64,000 nt of DNA, from the NCBI GenBank assembly GCA_036852015.1, contig JAANDG010000185.1, positions 62,001 through 126,000 of the forward strand, written 5' to 3'. The notes beneath the pieces are model-generated. The model worked only from the letters and a program-made list of their open reading frames with translations, did no database searches and had not been told where the DNA came from. Shown piece after piece: positions 1-15,000 of the stretch; within the stretch, counting starts at the first letter, position 1, and every line of letters starts with the position of its first letter. A program made the translations under genes and the position numbers. The stretch is from Pelodera strongyloides (taxonomy: Eukaryota; Nematoda; Chromadorea; Rhabditida; Rhabditidae).

Positions 1-2
1 TT

Positions 3-3000
3 GGCGAAGATGGAGCCCCATTAACGGACAAACAATTGCACTACAGAGAGGGAGGATATCTGGATGTTGTGATTACATTAGGTAAGTAAGAGAGACTAAG
101 AGTGTTGTGATTACATTAGGTAAGTAAGAGAGACTAAGAGAGACATTTCATAAATTCTTACCCCTTTCCCCCTTGCTCTACTTTTCGTGAGGGTGCTAGA
201 GCCACGTAAAGCCTCCCTTTGAAAGGCGAATTATTTTGGGCATTGAATATCATTTCCCTTTACTGAAATGTCGGTTCAATTCTTCACAATCGTTTTCGTG
301 TTTATCTTATAGTTGTGAAACATTTATCATCTTGGGACATGTGCTTTTCTCTTTTTTTCATTACTTATATGTATTGGTTGGTATGGGGTAGCTAGTTATT
401 AGAAAGGTCAGCAGTCGACACGTTGTTGTTCTCTTCGTTTTGTTTACGCGTGATTATTGATTATTATTATTATTATTAAATTGATTTTTGCAGGCCACGT
501 CGACTACAACTTCACCACCGACCTTCTTAACCAGATTCTGTTTGCCGAACAGTCGTTCCGTTCCGAATTGTCCCTTTTGGTGTCTCGTCTGAAGACGTCG
601 AGACCGATTCCCTTCGCTCCCGGACCCGCCGATGCACAACCTGTACAGTCGAAACCACTACTCTTCTCGCTCAGGGTAAGTTATATTTTGATTGTTAGCT
701 CCGAAAGGTTACTGTAGTCTGTAGTCATCCGATAATTTCCTTTAGGCCTGTAGTATACGAGTTATTGATGAAGCTAGTTTGTTTGTTCGATGAAGCACAC
801 CTACGGAAGTAGTGGCGACGTTGAACTGATAACTTATGTTATATTCTGTATAATCCGTTAATATTCGCTCGGTGTACTGTAAATCCGAATACTAAGAGCG
901 GTTATGTAGTGTAGCGATGCATGTGATGAATGAAGGAGTATTGGAGTATGTACATGAATTATAAATATGAAGAAGATCAGCAGTCAGCACTGTGTATTTA
1001 AGTTGGTTTTCGTTTTAGATCGAAGGTCGTGGTGTGCCGTGGCTCCAGCTGACGGCGTCAACGCCCACTTCGACTGCCGTCCGTTTCACTCTCGACAATC
1101 TGAGGGCAACGCTCACAAATAGATGGGTGGTCAAGGAGGTGGAGGGCAAGGAGAGGTACGGTACTCCAGCTTCTGTAGTTTGTTGTTTGCTCGGCTTTGT
1201 GTTGCTTGAATTCGCTCGAGATCATTGTAGCTTGGAGTCAGATCGGGATTGCATTGTTTGGAGTTGGTTCCAGATATGTGTAGTTTAGTGCTGATTGTGA
1301 GGGTCTCAGCTTTCATGTCAGCAAGGCTCTTTTTTTATAGAATCTTCGGTGCGGCAGAGATTCAGCTAAGCGCCAAACTCGGACAGCTCACCAAACCGGC
1401 ACAGTTCTTTGAAGTTGCATATGAACTACAGGAGTATGCTTCTTTCATGACGCAGGTTAGATTTTTTCATGATACTATCCGTTAGCTTATTGCCTAGACT
1501 ATTGACATCAGCTCACAGTTCTACCGGAGCTCTCTCGAATTGTAGATTGTACCGTGTTTTGAGCGAAAGTTTTGGATAAATGAGCAACAACTAGCGGGTT
1601 AACGGATGGTTTCAAGCAACTCTTACTCTACTTTTATTTCAAATGAGGAATCAGTTAAATTCTTAGATTCGAGTTGAGAACAAGGAAGGCACAGCAAATT
1701 CCAACTATTCCTACATTATCGCACTCAACAGACCCATTCTGCTGATCAAATCGATGGCATTCGATAAGGTAAAGTTTCTTGATTAGTTTTGATTAGACGT
1801 GGTTGTTGATTTGTGTTGGTAAGAACAAGGTTCGGAACTCTGGCTTCAAAATATGTTCACATGTCCACTGATCGAAAATTTCTCAGCATAGTTATAGGAT
1901 AAAAGCGCAGTCAGTGCTGTAGACAACAGTCTTACAAGGGAAGCTTGAACCATATGGCCTTGTCTTGTCCTTTAGAGCCGTTAGAGCCGTTAGAGACGAG
2001 GCCATGGTTCAAGCTTCCCTTGTTACTTTTTCTTTACAGTGCATTGTGTTGTTGCTGCGGGTATTAGTTTTTTTACACACACACCTCAACTTTACATTAC
2101 CAGTTACTTTAGCTTATTTATATTTTGTAGGCGATTCTGTTGTGGCTGAACTACAAGAATACCTACGACTACTGGCGTAATGAGCGGAGTAAGGCGGAGC
2201 GGGAGCGTATGGGAACTGCCCAATCGGTGTCTCCGCACGCGGGCACCCCGCATACTGTATTCCAATCGCCCAGCACTACACAATCCCTGACGAGTACGGT
2301 GAGTATTTGTTGCTGTTCTTTAGGTTAGGGCGCGTTTAAGATGATCGAAAGAACGAAAAAAAATTCAATTTATTTTTTTGAAAGGCAATGCAAAAACAAG
2401 AGACGCAGACAAAACACGAAACAATTGCTGTATTTTTTCTATTTCTTCTAGTATTAATTTTTTTGCTTTTCGGCCATCCTGAACTAATTTTTTTCTTTCT
2501 TTCGGTCTTCTTAAACGCGCCCTTATGGAAGGTCAAATTACTGTTTGGAAGGGACAAAGTACATGTTTTTAACCTAGCAACATATATGGTGCTCACGAAA
2601 CATTCACATTTTTCTAGTGATTGTTGTGTAATGTCAACAACCTGGTATATTCATTTTCTTTTTGAGTACTCCGGATTCCTTTTACGATGAAATGACGTGA
2701 CAGCCTGAACTGACTCTTAAAATTATTTAACTTTTAAAGCGAAATACCACCCGGTTTTTGATACGCATCGTGGACCACTGAATTCTTACGTATCTATGCA
2801 AAGTTTCTCGGTTTTAGCTCGATTTTCTTTTCTAATTTAGGTTCATTTGCATAAGCTGCATAAGAATGCTAGGGTAATCGGTGTGTTTCAAAAACCGCCC
2901 GGTATTTCGCTTTAATAATTATAATTTGTTGCAGGATGTCGATGTCAACTTGTCGTTATCGATTCAGAACGGAATGTACATTTGTATGCCATTGGTTGGC

Positions 3001-6000
3001 ACGGAGGTATGTTTGTTTGTGTTTTTTTTTTTGGATTTATAAAAGCTATGACTAGCAGGGCCCTAGTGTTGCCCTATACTCTATCCACTAGCTTCCTAGT
3101 GTAAGTGGATGAGCTGAGCTAACAGCTGCATGTGAAACATTTAAATCAGAAATGACGATTGCACACATTGTTGCAATATCAGTAGGGTGTGTCAGTGTGT
3201 CAGTCTACTGGCCTTCTTCCGACGTACTTAAGCGGAGCACTTCCTAGATTAGCAGGATATGATGAGCTTATGAACCTTGTGACATTTTTGCTCTTAAGGT
3301 GTCGGATGGTATCGCCGCCCTGGTTGTCAGCCTAGAGAAAAGTGATGTCACGGTGTGTGTCAAGAAGGAATTGGCGTGTCAAGCTGGATTCGAATCCTTC
3401 AAAGTGGCCTTTGTGGACAACTATGATGAGCAGGTGGGAATTTTCTTGTATTTGTTACTACAGGTCTGGTGGAGATATTTTGTTTTTGTATTCTTTTCTT
3501 TAAAGCGAAATACCGGCCGGTTTTTGAAACACTTCGAGTACACTCGCATTCTTATGCAGCTTATGCGAATGAACATAAATTAGAATAAAAAATCAAAATC
3601 GAGCAACTTAGCATAAATATGCAAGAATTCAGTTGTCCACGATATGTTTTAAAAACCGGCTGGTATTTCGCTTTAATACGCACCACTTGTTGCTGGTCAT
3701 GCACATGCACTCGTGTGTATTGTGATACAAAATACAACTACTTTATTCACACATACAATCAATCAAGAACATGGAACGAGGGTTTTTAGCGTCGTGCTTC
3801 AAATAAAAAAAAGTTGTTGACATGTGTTCGTTATTAGAGCGATACGCATTAGTGTGTATATAATTAAGTTTGTAAGTGTAGCTATTGTGCAAGTTAAAGA
3901 CCCTAATTCATCTAAGGTAAGTTACAGTACGGTAACATTTGTTGTTAAAATAGTCATATTTTGAGATTGTTTAGTTTATGTTTCAGTCTCTCTCCGACAC
4001 ATTCTTTAAGACGACGGGCGATTCGAACTACTTCTACTTTCCACAGGGAACCTACCAGTTTTGCTCGCAGGTTGATATTTTGGTCCCCCTTACTTTTTAA
4101 GTGTTGTGTAGTTTGTACCTCCGGCGCGTTTTGTAATAATCTTTTTACAAACTACACTTGTAGTAGCTTGGTTGTTCTCTGTATCTGCTAAGTTGAAAAC
4201 AATGATGTTTCAAATCAGTTTTATTCGTTCCAACGTATCATTGTGTTCCATTGTGCCATTACCAAACTATACTGTGAAAAGATGAGGCCATATTCACCAA
4301 CTCGCAGGGGGCCCCTCCCTGGACTCCCCAAGGAGCTGAAGAGTGCGAGGGCAGAAGAGATTCAGAGCGCCCGTGATCCTAGGGAGAGCTCCTTGTTTGT
4401 TGGTGAATACGGCCTCTGAAGGTCAGCCAACAAATGGTAGTCTTTTTTTTCCAACCACGCTTGGCGTTTGTCCCGTCCCGATTTAATGGTAATTTATTCT
4501 GAAAGTTCTAAATGTATTTACATTTACGTCCTTCCTCCATAAACCTTTCTTTGAGGCGTCGGCAGTGACCGGTGATGCGGAATGGGTTCTCTCAGTCCGT
4601 TCCCAAATGCAGGGAATGCGAATAGATCTGGATCAGAGGATTGGACGACTGACAAAGATGCTCGTCAACACTTTCTCATCGCTAGGAGGTACGGTAATTG
4701 CCCGTGTACTTTTGTAATTGCTCAAGATCGAATTTCCTTGAACGGTAATTATTCCGCCATATTAAACGTGCTAATATGGTTTTTACTAGAAAGTTACTGT
4801 GTTTGTTTACCAGGATTTACAGTATTGGATGTTTGGAGTTTTATTTTCGAAGTTTACTCATTTGGTATACTGGGACCATGGAATTAGGTTCTTTTCCCTG
4901 AAGCATCCCAGTGGAATATTTTTGTTAGGTACGCTCAATACTGCTAATATGTTAATTTTGTGTAGTTACCGTGAACTGCCATGGAGTTAAAACCAACGCC
5001 AGTTTTTATAATTTTCTTATTCTGTCCTCTTTTTAGACGAAGACGATGAGTTTGGCGATGAAGTCCATGGCTCTTCTGTGTATTCTGACAGTGACTTTGG
5101 TGAAGAGGACGTGAATGTTCTGGAAGACGCGGCAGACTTCAAGAAGATCCAGCAACCAGAGGGAAGGATCCGATGGTTGGAGAGAAAGGTGCGTTCTTGG
5201 CTGAGTGGTTAGGATGGTGGACTCTGGCCAGGGTGACGAGGGTTCGATTCTGGTTTGGGGTGATCAATATTTTTGGTGTTTTTATTGGATGATTATAGAT
5301 GCACGAGCAGTCGATGCTGGTCTCGGATTTGCTACAGAAAAAGGACACGAAAGAGGAACTTGTTGAGGTTGGTTATTGATTTAAATTGTTGTTAGTACTT
5401 TAGTACCCTTGGGCTGTGAGTGGTGTTTTTACTACCTTTTGCTAAGTTGAGCCCGGGGATTTTGTTTGGGTTACACCCGTGATTCGAGCAGTTGTCGATC
5501 TATAGTACTGTGGGTCTACGGTAAGTTACTCCTTGGTAAGAGACCTATTTTCAGGGTGCTCGTCGAAAGTTGCGTCAGCTTGAATTGATCCGATTCAAAC
5601 AATTCCGAAGATCGGTGATTGAGAAGTGGAAGCGGAATCGAGCCGCGGCCATGTACAGGAAGGTTGGATACTTGGAAATTGATTCCTTTTTTGAAATGTT
5701 GATGTGTTGTTGCTCTGTTGAAGTGTTGCGTTCTCTAGTGTGTGAAGACTGGTCAGTTCTAATGAATCCCTCAAGGGAATTAAGTTTGTCTTGGTACTTT
5801 ACATTGGTTTACAATTATTATCCGAAGGTGCCCGTGACGGTAGCGGCTGTGATTTCAATTTGGTTATTGTTACCAGGTGTACCTGTACCTGTAGTTTAGC
5901 TCGGGCGTGTTATAACCGTACTTATTCAGCCACTGCACCCACAGCTCTTGCATGAACAACAAACGAGTCACGGACTGAAGGTGCCGAGTACTGGAGCGGA

Positions 6001-9000
6001 TGGAGTGCCGCACACGGGCCAGACGGGCACAACGACAACTGCGAGCCCCGCAACCAGTGGGGGAGCGGGCAGGCAGCCACAAGACACCGTGAATATGCAT
6101 ATTGATGTGCAGGTGGGTTATTGATTAGTTATATGACTGAGGCAAATATTTATGTAACCCATTGAGGTGCATGGTGAGTGCATAGAAAAAAAGATGTATT
6201 CCTTTACGGCAACCGAATCGATAAACGCTACTGAGCTATCAAATTGTATACCCGGGGTGTGGTGTGAGGTGTGGGACGGTAATCAAACCCGTAGCTTTTT
6301 CGTGAGTGCCTAATCACTAAATTATGAGTGAGTGGCTAATATGTGTATAAATAATATACGAGTATATCTTGTAGATCAACATCGCTTCTGGATCATGTAT
6401 CCTGCGTACGACGCCCAAGGAGGGCCAGCAGGCCGGGCAGGCCCAGCAAATGACCAAGAAGCCCTCGGCCAAGGACCTGAGAAAGGGATTCTCACTGCAA
6501 CCTCCACCGGTCAACATTACGAGGTTTAGCATTCCGAGGTGGGAAGGTTGGAACTTGAACAGGGTGTAGTGGGAGTGGGGTTGTTATAACATTAATAGAT
6601 GAAGGCCTGAAGGTACTTTCGCCATCGTTTTTCTAGAACTGTGGTCCTACACTAACTTGCGATGTAGGATGTAGTCTAGGACGGTTCATTGTGGGTTTGT
6701 ATTGCGTGAGACACCGATGTCTGTTACCTCCATTGGGTGTCCTTGTAAATGTTGTAAATGTGTTGTTTCAGTGTGGACGTGAAGGGCTACTACCTATCCC
6801 AGGACAAGGGTCTCCCACCTCCGGGATTCGGCACCCAGGTGACGCCCCGGAGTAATAGGAGCGGTTCGACAACTACCCCGGGAAGATCGGAGCGATCGGT
6901 AGACGCGACCCAGTCGTCGAGTGGCAGGAAAACATTGACTAAGGTACGGTATATTCGGTATAGTTTAGTCTGGACCAAAGTACGGTAGATGTGTTGTACT
7001 GTAAGTGTAGTCACGATAGACGGCACGGAAGAATGTACGGTAGTAGGTTTAGGCTGGTTTTTATATATCCTCGTATGTGCATTAGAAAATGTTTCAGGTG
7101 CCTTCGTTCCCAAGCGTTATGAAATCACGCGGCAAGAAGCAACAGGAGGTATGTTATGTTTTTTTTTTTGATTGGCGCCTCAGATCAGTAGGTTGTAGGT
7201 ATATTATCTTATTATGTAAAAGAATAACTGTAGCGTGAGTTAGGACTCACGTTACGGAAGTTCAATTAGAATAAATTGTGCTGCAGTATTATAAAAAGAG
7301 TCCCGCGCCCAATCGTAGCTCATTATGCAAAATAAATTATTTGTGTTTTCGTCTACGTTTTAGATGATTCATAATTTGGAAAGACGCGGTGTAGCCGTCT
7401 GGTGTTATATAATGGAGAGTGGGAGGCAGAGCGGGTGACGTAAATTGAGGGTTTTAGCTGAAAGTCTTATAGAGTCCTGTGTCGAAACGTGGTTGTTTCT
7501 ACTTGAACATCGCTCTGGCATCAATGCCCACCGAGACCCTTGTCACACCACATTTGGCCGATTTTGTGGAACAGGTTTGTTTGTTTTGTTTGTTTGTTTG
7601 CTTGCTTGCTTGTTTGTTTGTTTGTTTGCTTGCTTGCTTATTTGTTTGTTTGTTTGTTTGTTTGGTGCATGTCACGGTGATATATATTCCTTTAACTTGC
7701 GTTCTGTAAATTGTATTAAGTTATTACGAAGATGTGCCTTGTGTAAAACCTTATAGTCTAGAGTGCCGTTTATTGAATACTGCAATGTGTACTATGTTTA
7801 GGTTCTCGAGCCACTGCCTCCGTCCCATGTATTTGGTGCTTCCTCCCTGTCAAGTATACCCGAATCGGTGAATACCGACCAATCGGGAACGGTACCAATT
7901 GTGGCGATTGGTAGGTTGTTTCTTTGGATACGGTAGTTTTCTGACGGCTATCGCTATGCCATACCTTTCTGTGGCAAATTGAATTGTGTCGGCAGCAAAC
8001 TGTCAATCGTAAACTGGTTGTTGTATGTAAAATAAATTAATTTTTTTTTGTTTTACGCTTCAAGAGCGTGCACCTTTATTCAAGGGAGTTCAAAGTACAA
8101 TTTCAAGTTTTTTTGCTTATGACATGTTCCGCAGAGGTCCTGAGCAGTAGGCGACGAGTTCCAGATGACAAATTGCTCGACGTCTTCGGGCTAGGGCCAG
8201 GAGGGATCGCCCATGATTCCCTCGCCTGGTGGTGGTTTGATCTCGATTGCTCCATATTTCTATTGCTTAGTCCATAGTGTTACTTGCTTGCAGACACTTC
8301 TGTCCTTCCTCTCGATGTTCTGCTCTATTTGACAGTGCAGAGTTCGACGATCAGATTTGAGGGACAGCAGCAGGTTTGTTGCTTAGTTAAGGGGTACTTT
8401 ATGATTAGCGAGTCTATTGGTCTTTTTGATTCTTCAAGAAATTTGTTCCATAGGTATCCTCGTATTGAATATTCCCAAATACGCAGTTACGTTCGGATTT
8501 AAAAAAAAGGGAACCCTATAACATTCACCTGACGCGTGTGTCATGTTAATAACTGCGCATTTGTAAGTGGGCTATCTCCACAAAGGAGATTGTCAAAATG
8601 TTAGTTTATTTCAGCGCAGTTCGGCAGCCGACTGTCTCTTGAAGTTGCCCTGTCTCACTCTGATGGCTTCCACCAGAAAGACTGAGGGAGCGGAGTATCT
8701 CGGGGGCGTTGACATATCTGTCACGTTGTCTGCGTTCTCTCTATCCATCTACAGTCCTCATCAGGTTGGTAGAAGTTTTGGCGTACTAATTTGGACCTGT
8801 GCTAGAGGTGTGCCAGAGGTGCCCCACGAAAGCGCGAACATGTATTTTCTACGCGCATATGCGGCGCAGTGGCGGCTCATCTTCTGATTGCCGGTATATA
8901 TGATGGTGATGCAGCGCGGCATACTTGCGGCGCAATATACGTGTACTCCTTTTGTATGTCTATATACCGTAGAATTAATGGTGTGTACGGGTGCATTTAG

Positions 9001-12000
9001 GTAAAAATTGACTGTTAAATGGGTTTTGAAATAACAGTGCTATTATATACCCAATATGTTCCGTTACCCTTTCAGCAGTCAACTTCGCACGATGCTCTCT
9101 CGCTTACCCTCGATCATTTATCATTCGTGATTTCGAGAAGTAAGAACTCTTCGCAGGAAACCGATAATAAAGTTTTGGTGAGTCGCATTTTTTTTTTAAT
9201 TTATGAACGGCGTTTGGCTCTGCGTATTTATTTTGTTCGAATTCAACTTGCGCTATGCGTTGTAGTTGTGTTACCGCCGGCCTGCGTAAATATTACTAGC
9301 ATCTATGATGAACAATTGATTATGTTGTTCGTGAAACATATTGGATTTCTAAACTCATACCTACCTTCCGTAGTTAATTCAAGACAGAGTTTCGCGTAGC
9401 TTTCTATATATATCCTTTGCACTCAATGTCCTTTCCGTATTCCTGCGTATCATTCTACGAGGTCCGCGTATTTACTGATTTAACTGATTGCAGTTTGCCC
9501 TGACCGCCAATGTGGGCGCCGCATCGTTCAACTATGACATGCGAAGATTGAGCGAGTTGATTGCTTTCCCGAAACCATGGTTTGTTACTATTATTGATTT
9601 TTGGAATATTCGTTGATCGATTTGTAGTTTGTAGCTTAGATAGTCGTATGGAAACTAGGTTCATACAGGTTAAAATCCATGCTCTGGTAAATGGGTTATG
9701 CCACTGCTTATAGTGCTCGGTGTTTTTGTCCTCTACTGTATGACTACTGTAGTTTTTAAAGGTATCGTGCATCGATCATGCGCCGTGTTTTCTTTGGCGA
9801 CCAGAGCGTGAAACCGGAAACACCGATGCCAAGCCGACCATCGAGCAGAGTGACACCCATGCCACCACGAAGGTAGGAGGCTAGAGAAAAGCACCCGGGC
9901 GGCCTAGGGTGACAATGGGACATTGGCCTGTCTAGAGCCTAGGGATCCTTATTTTTGGAAAGGGCTTCAAATCATGAAAGTTGTAGTTCCGAATTTTTAT
10001 CCAGAATAAACTCTATTTTAAGACCAGTGTTTAACTTGTGCTGCGGTTGTCCTACTACGTTTATTATTACTCTTAAACATTGCGCGTTTGGGAGTATCAT
10101 TTTAAAAATGATAATAATAATAATAATAATCTTGCAGACACGGCGAGGGTGAGAAAGCATGGTCTGCCACCGTGTTGGTGACAGTCCAATGGAAGGAACT
10201 GAACATATTCGCCCAGATGAGCAACACAATGGGAAATACGACATGGAAAGCAAGAAATGGTGTGCTCAGGGGATCGATTAATGTAAGTTTTATTTTTAAC
10301 TAAATTACCCAATACCTGAATGACCGAAAGAAGCTAGAAGCTAGAATTGGAGAGCCAGGTTTTTTTGAGCTACAGCACTTTTCATGTATTACTTATTAAA
10401 CTTTGGTCAACCCAGATGCTTTCTTTGTATTGGTAGCGCCTGTTTATTTGTGTGCATGCTAGTTATCTATATGAATACGCGGTGAGTCTAGCTAACGTTA
10501 TAGAATTATTGCCCGACTGAGCAATGTAGCTGTGCATAGCTTACTTAAATTGCAGCTCAACTCGAAATTGGAGCGTGACTCATCGGTGATGTTCAAACTA
10601 CAATCCTCTGAACTTCTCGCTCACGGCGGTGCGATCAGCGGACAGCTAGCCATCCTGCAGCTGCGGCTTTGCGGCACACATGTCAAGAAACTTGGGGTGG
10701 GTATTTACTGTGTCTTTTTGATAGTTGGCTAAGACTTTGGCCATGACTAAGGGATATACGTGTTGCGTTTTGAATTAGCATAGCTGTTTGTATGGGTTTG
10801 TGTTTGTATGGTATATGTTTACTGAAATGTTGAACGGTATTGAACAAGTTCTATTCATTCCGATTATTCAGTTTCTAAGAATACGGAATCCGAATCCTAT
10901 TAATCTCTTTGTGGCATACTGTACCCCATTCAGAAACCGCCTCAAAACACAGCCCGTGCCCAACTTCGATCGATAAGTACTCGGATTGAGTGGATGAGTA
11001 GGGCGGTATTGATTGCCAGTTGCACTTCTCCTTCGCTATCATTTGCTGACGAATGGACGAGTACACGGGACTCGACTGGACAGGTAAGCAGCACCGTAAC
11101 AGACTATAAAGTACAGACGGCAAACTACAATAGCAGTGCAAGAGTGCACAATACAAACAACAAAAATACTGAATTTAACTGCGAACTCTCCTTATTGGCA
11201 AGGGCACGAGTGCACCGCGTTCACAGTTTTTCACAGTTTCTCTAGTTGGTAGTGTCAAACTGTCGACTAGCTGATTTGAATACGGTCCGTAACTATTTCT
11301 CCCTCGTTGTCAGGCGTCTCGGTCGTCGGTCTCCCTCTCGGTCGAGGGTCGTTGGGATGAGTTGCAGATGGTGATCACCCGGGTGACTGTGGACGATATG
11401 ATCAAGATCGCCAACAAACTCGCGTCGTTCTTCCAGGTACGGTACCTAATGTCCGTTTATAAGTAACTCTTGCTGTAAGTTGCTCTTGCTCCTTTTTGTG
11501 AAAAATAGTTTTGAAAGTTATAAATTACCGTATTACTATAGAAAAGCATTACGAAAACCTCGATAACCTTTGACTACGGTAGTTTGCCTTTGCAATATTT
11601 TTCGTTCAGGAGCAATTGCGCAGTTCCAAGATGGTGTGGGGTCTGTGGGAGGATGGGACGACGGGAACTCCCAGCTCGCAGACACCCAAGCTCCCAGAAA
11701 GTCCATCCGGGAGCAGAATATGGGAGTGTGTGAGTTTTTAGCATAATTTTGTGGATTTTGTGTTTCCTTCGCACTGGGTACTGTAGATTGTGAAGTTTTA
11801 GTCAGATGTGTAGTGAAGTTTTAGTGGAAGTGTTAGAATCAGCGTTGTGGAGTGAACTCTTGAGATTAGTTCCAAGATTCTGGCTCATCTCTGGACACTG
11901 GGAGTGTAATCAAGTGCATCAGTAATCAAATTAACTATGCTAATTGCCCCATATTTAGGTCTTGGATGCTCTGACCACAATTCAAATCCGGCACGGTTTC

Positions 12001-15000
12001 CTCCCTCTCCCGTCCTCGTCCACGGGCGAGACGATAGTCGGCGGGTCGGTGCAGCTGGAGGCGGGCGGCATCAGTCTGGCGTGCATGCACGGAGAGATGA
12101 ACGCGAACAGGTACGGTATGATGGGCGTGTCTTAGGTGGTTTATGTCTATGATGGGCGTGTCTTAGGTGGTTTATGTCTTGAAAGGTAATGTATAGAACA
12201 TGATCAAAAAGACAAGTCTCTGTCCACTTACTGGAACGCAGGAGAAATACGGTATGAGGAATTTTGAAAAAAAAATGTGATTTTAGTGATTTGTGAATGG
12301 TAGATTGGGAATGGGAATCGTTCGGGAATGATGAACTAGAACGTTACTAGATGTATTTTAGCTAGTGTCGCACTAGAACGTTAGCAGATATACTTTGGCT
12401 AGTCATTATTAGATTAACTATTATTATTCCCCCTATTTCAGTTGGGCTCTATTCCACATGCGACAGCCCATGATTCTCTTCACACCAGAAGCCTCGTTTT
12501 CTTTTGTGGATGATGCGAATTCGGCGGTTCGTTGTTTGATTTGATTCTCTAATGTTTTAAAGCGAAATGCTAGCCTCTTTGGAAAATTTGCATATGATAA
12601 GCAAAGCAAATCCTATGTATCCTATGCTAATTTTGTACGATTGCCGTGGACGATCGTACACAATTAGCATTGGATACATAGGACTTGCTTATCATATACA
12701 AATTTTCCAAAGGGGCTAGCATTTCGCTTTAAAGAGAAGACGTGTGTCAACTCGTTTGAAGAGTTGTCGTAGCACCCACGTAGCGTCTTCATTAACGGTT
12801 AGGAAGTTACGAGGACCGAGGACCCACTGAGCATGTGCCCATTGTTTGGTAAAGACTAATGTTTGCAACATGGTGTTTTGTTGGAAGCCGTCTTTTCTGA
12901 TTAGGACAGGAATCAACCCCTCTATCCTTTGGCTGTTAGCAACCGCCTTAGCTATTCTGCCAAAAAACCTATAGAGTGATTGCAGATCGGCGTCTCTCAG
13001 AAGCAAAAGTTGATCCTTCGCCTCGGACCCGATCCGTGGTCACCGGACTCTGTCGAGAATCTGGCTACGGTATATCGAGTGCAGGTTAGAGGTTTTATCA
13101 GTATGCGGTATTTGTAGATTACTGATTTCTAATTGTAAGAGCGATGTATTGAATTATATGTCAAACTGTATGGAAACTGATTAAAATCGTTCTCATTGAT
13201 TGCCTGCCTAGTTCTGTTTTGTGCAATTTTCGTGTTATTGACGGAGGTACTGTATGCTGTTCATTGTTCATTATTGTAGTGAGCACGTGAGCAGCAGCAT
13301 GTCTAGTTGGTACTGGTACTATACTAGTGAGGCTCAAAGTTGATCAGTGGTGCTTATAATAATAATAATAATTTATTGACACATTATATAAAATATATAA
13401 GTGTGCATCATATAAATGATGATGAGAAGGTTGGCAAATTAAGCCACATGTAACGATTAGCTTGAGGTTCGTTTATAAGAAAAGAGTAACACCTTGCAAC
13501 AAATCAATTACCAATAAGATTGAGTGTTTCGCCATAGTTGATTTTTTGAATTTTCGTGCTTTTTTGAATTTTCGTGCTTAGTTATTGTGCCTGATACTTT
13601 ACATATCTCTTTCAGCAATCCCGCAGTTCAGTAATGCGACAGAATGCCTCAATCGACAGTTGTCTGGAATATGTGGTCGGAGCAGTGCTCAAGCAGATGA
13701 ATGTAAGGGTTGCTTTATTTTCCTTAATTTGTTTTTTTTGGACGCCATGCTCGTAATAGTAATCGAGTCTTATATGAAGAAACGGTTTGGTTCGTGGTCA
13801 GATCTGAGATCGTCTTTTGAAAGGCAATAGAATTCAGATAGCTCGATTCAATATGACTAACTCAAATGACAAACAAATCGAATAAGTAAATCAGTAAAAA
13901 AAATCAGTAGCGTCAGTCTAAAATCATATTTTAGGTGCCACGTTTGGGTGCTGAGAAATCCCCAGTGAGATCATCATCACGGGAGGCCGACGCGTCTAAG
14001 ATGACAAGTCCCAGTAGAAAGGATGTGAGTTGTACTTTGTGGGAACTGGGGAGCTTAGTTCTCAAGTTGCTTCCCCAAGCCCAAGCCTATGGTAAACGGG
14101 TACTTTTGCTCGTGTTAACGGTATTTCGCACCGCATACCGTATACGAGTAGTATTAGATACTTCTGTATGACACGAAGATACGAAGTTGCCAAGCATAGT
14201 TACGAAGTCGGTCGCTTATTTTAAACTTATTGTAAACTCAGTTTGGCGTTAATTGAATACTGTACTCTGCCTTTATGGTCTTACTGTGTATGTGAGTGGT
14301 AGTACATACATGTGATTACTGTAATTTCGTTCAGACGCGCGGCGGTCACAGCGTGTTGGAACTGTTCCAATTCCCTGCATTGGAAGCGGTTCTCACCTCG
14401 TACCAACTGAATCCGTGTGCAGAGAATGTGACCCCGGACTCGCCCCGGTGCATTCCCGAGGTGGGACTTTCATTGACCCCATCCTAGTTTATTGATTTTT
14501 TTCAATCTTGTAGTTTGTACTCGTGAATATTTGGTGCGATTTGTGTGGGGTGTTTTCTACATTTCTATCTTGTAAGTGGATCCCCTAAATGTGGGTATTT
14601 TGGTACATAGTGTAAGTCTTTCCGTAAGCCTAGGCTAGCTGGAAAACGTAGTATTTTAGACTGGGGAGATATCTTGTAAGGGTGCGTTTATCGTAGGTTT
14701 TCAGAAAAACTACGCGTATTTTGGAAAAGATATAAACATTGCGGATGTGGACTGTGCACTCGTCTTTTAAGAATCTGTTTACTTAAGTTATTTATAAGTT
14801 TTTGTGTTTCCAGGTTCGCAGTAGTTTCGTATGTGACTTCCACAATCCCGTCTACGTGCAGACTGACTTCAACGCCCAAGTCTCCTTCCTGCCCGAACTA
14901 CTCAAGAGTTATATGACGGATAGGGTGGGTTGGGAGTTTTCAGTGTGCAGAGCTTCATTGATTGTTAGCTTAGGGTTTTGGGTTAGCTCTCTTTGTGTTG

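Noticed and set aside
2388..2690. 100-codon ORF in lpd-3 intron 6
   Set aside because: It is largely the translation of the family C inverted repeat.
12716..13006. 96-codon minus-strand ORF opposite lpd-3 intron 31 and exon 32
   Set aside because: It overlaps the end of a family B hairpin and a well-supported coding exon on the other strand.
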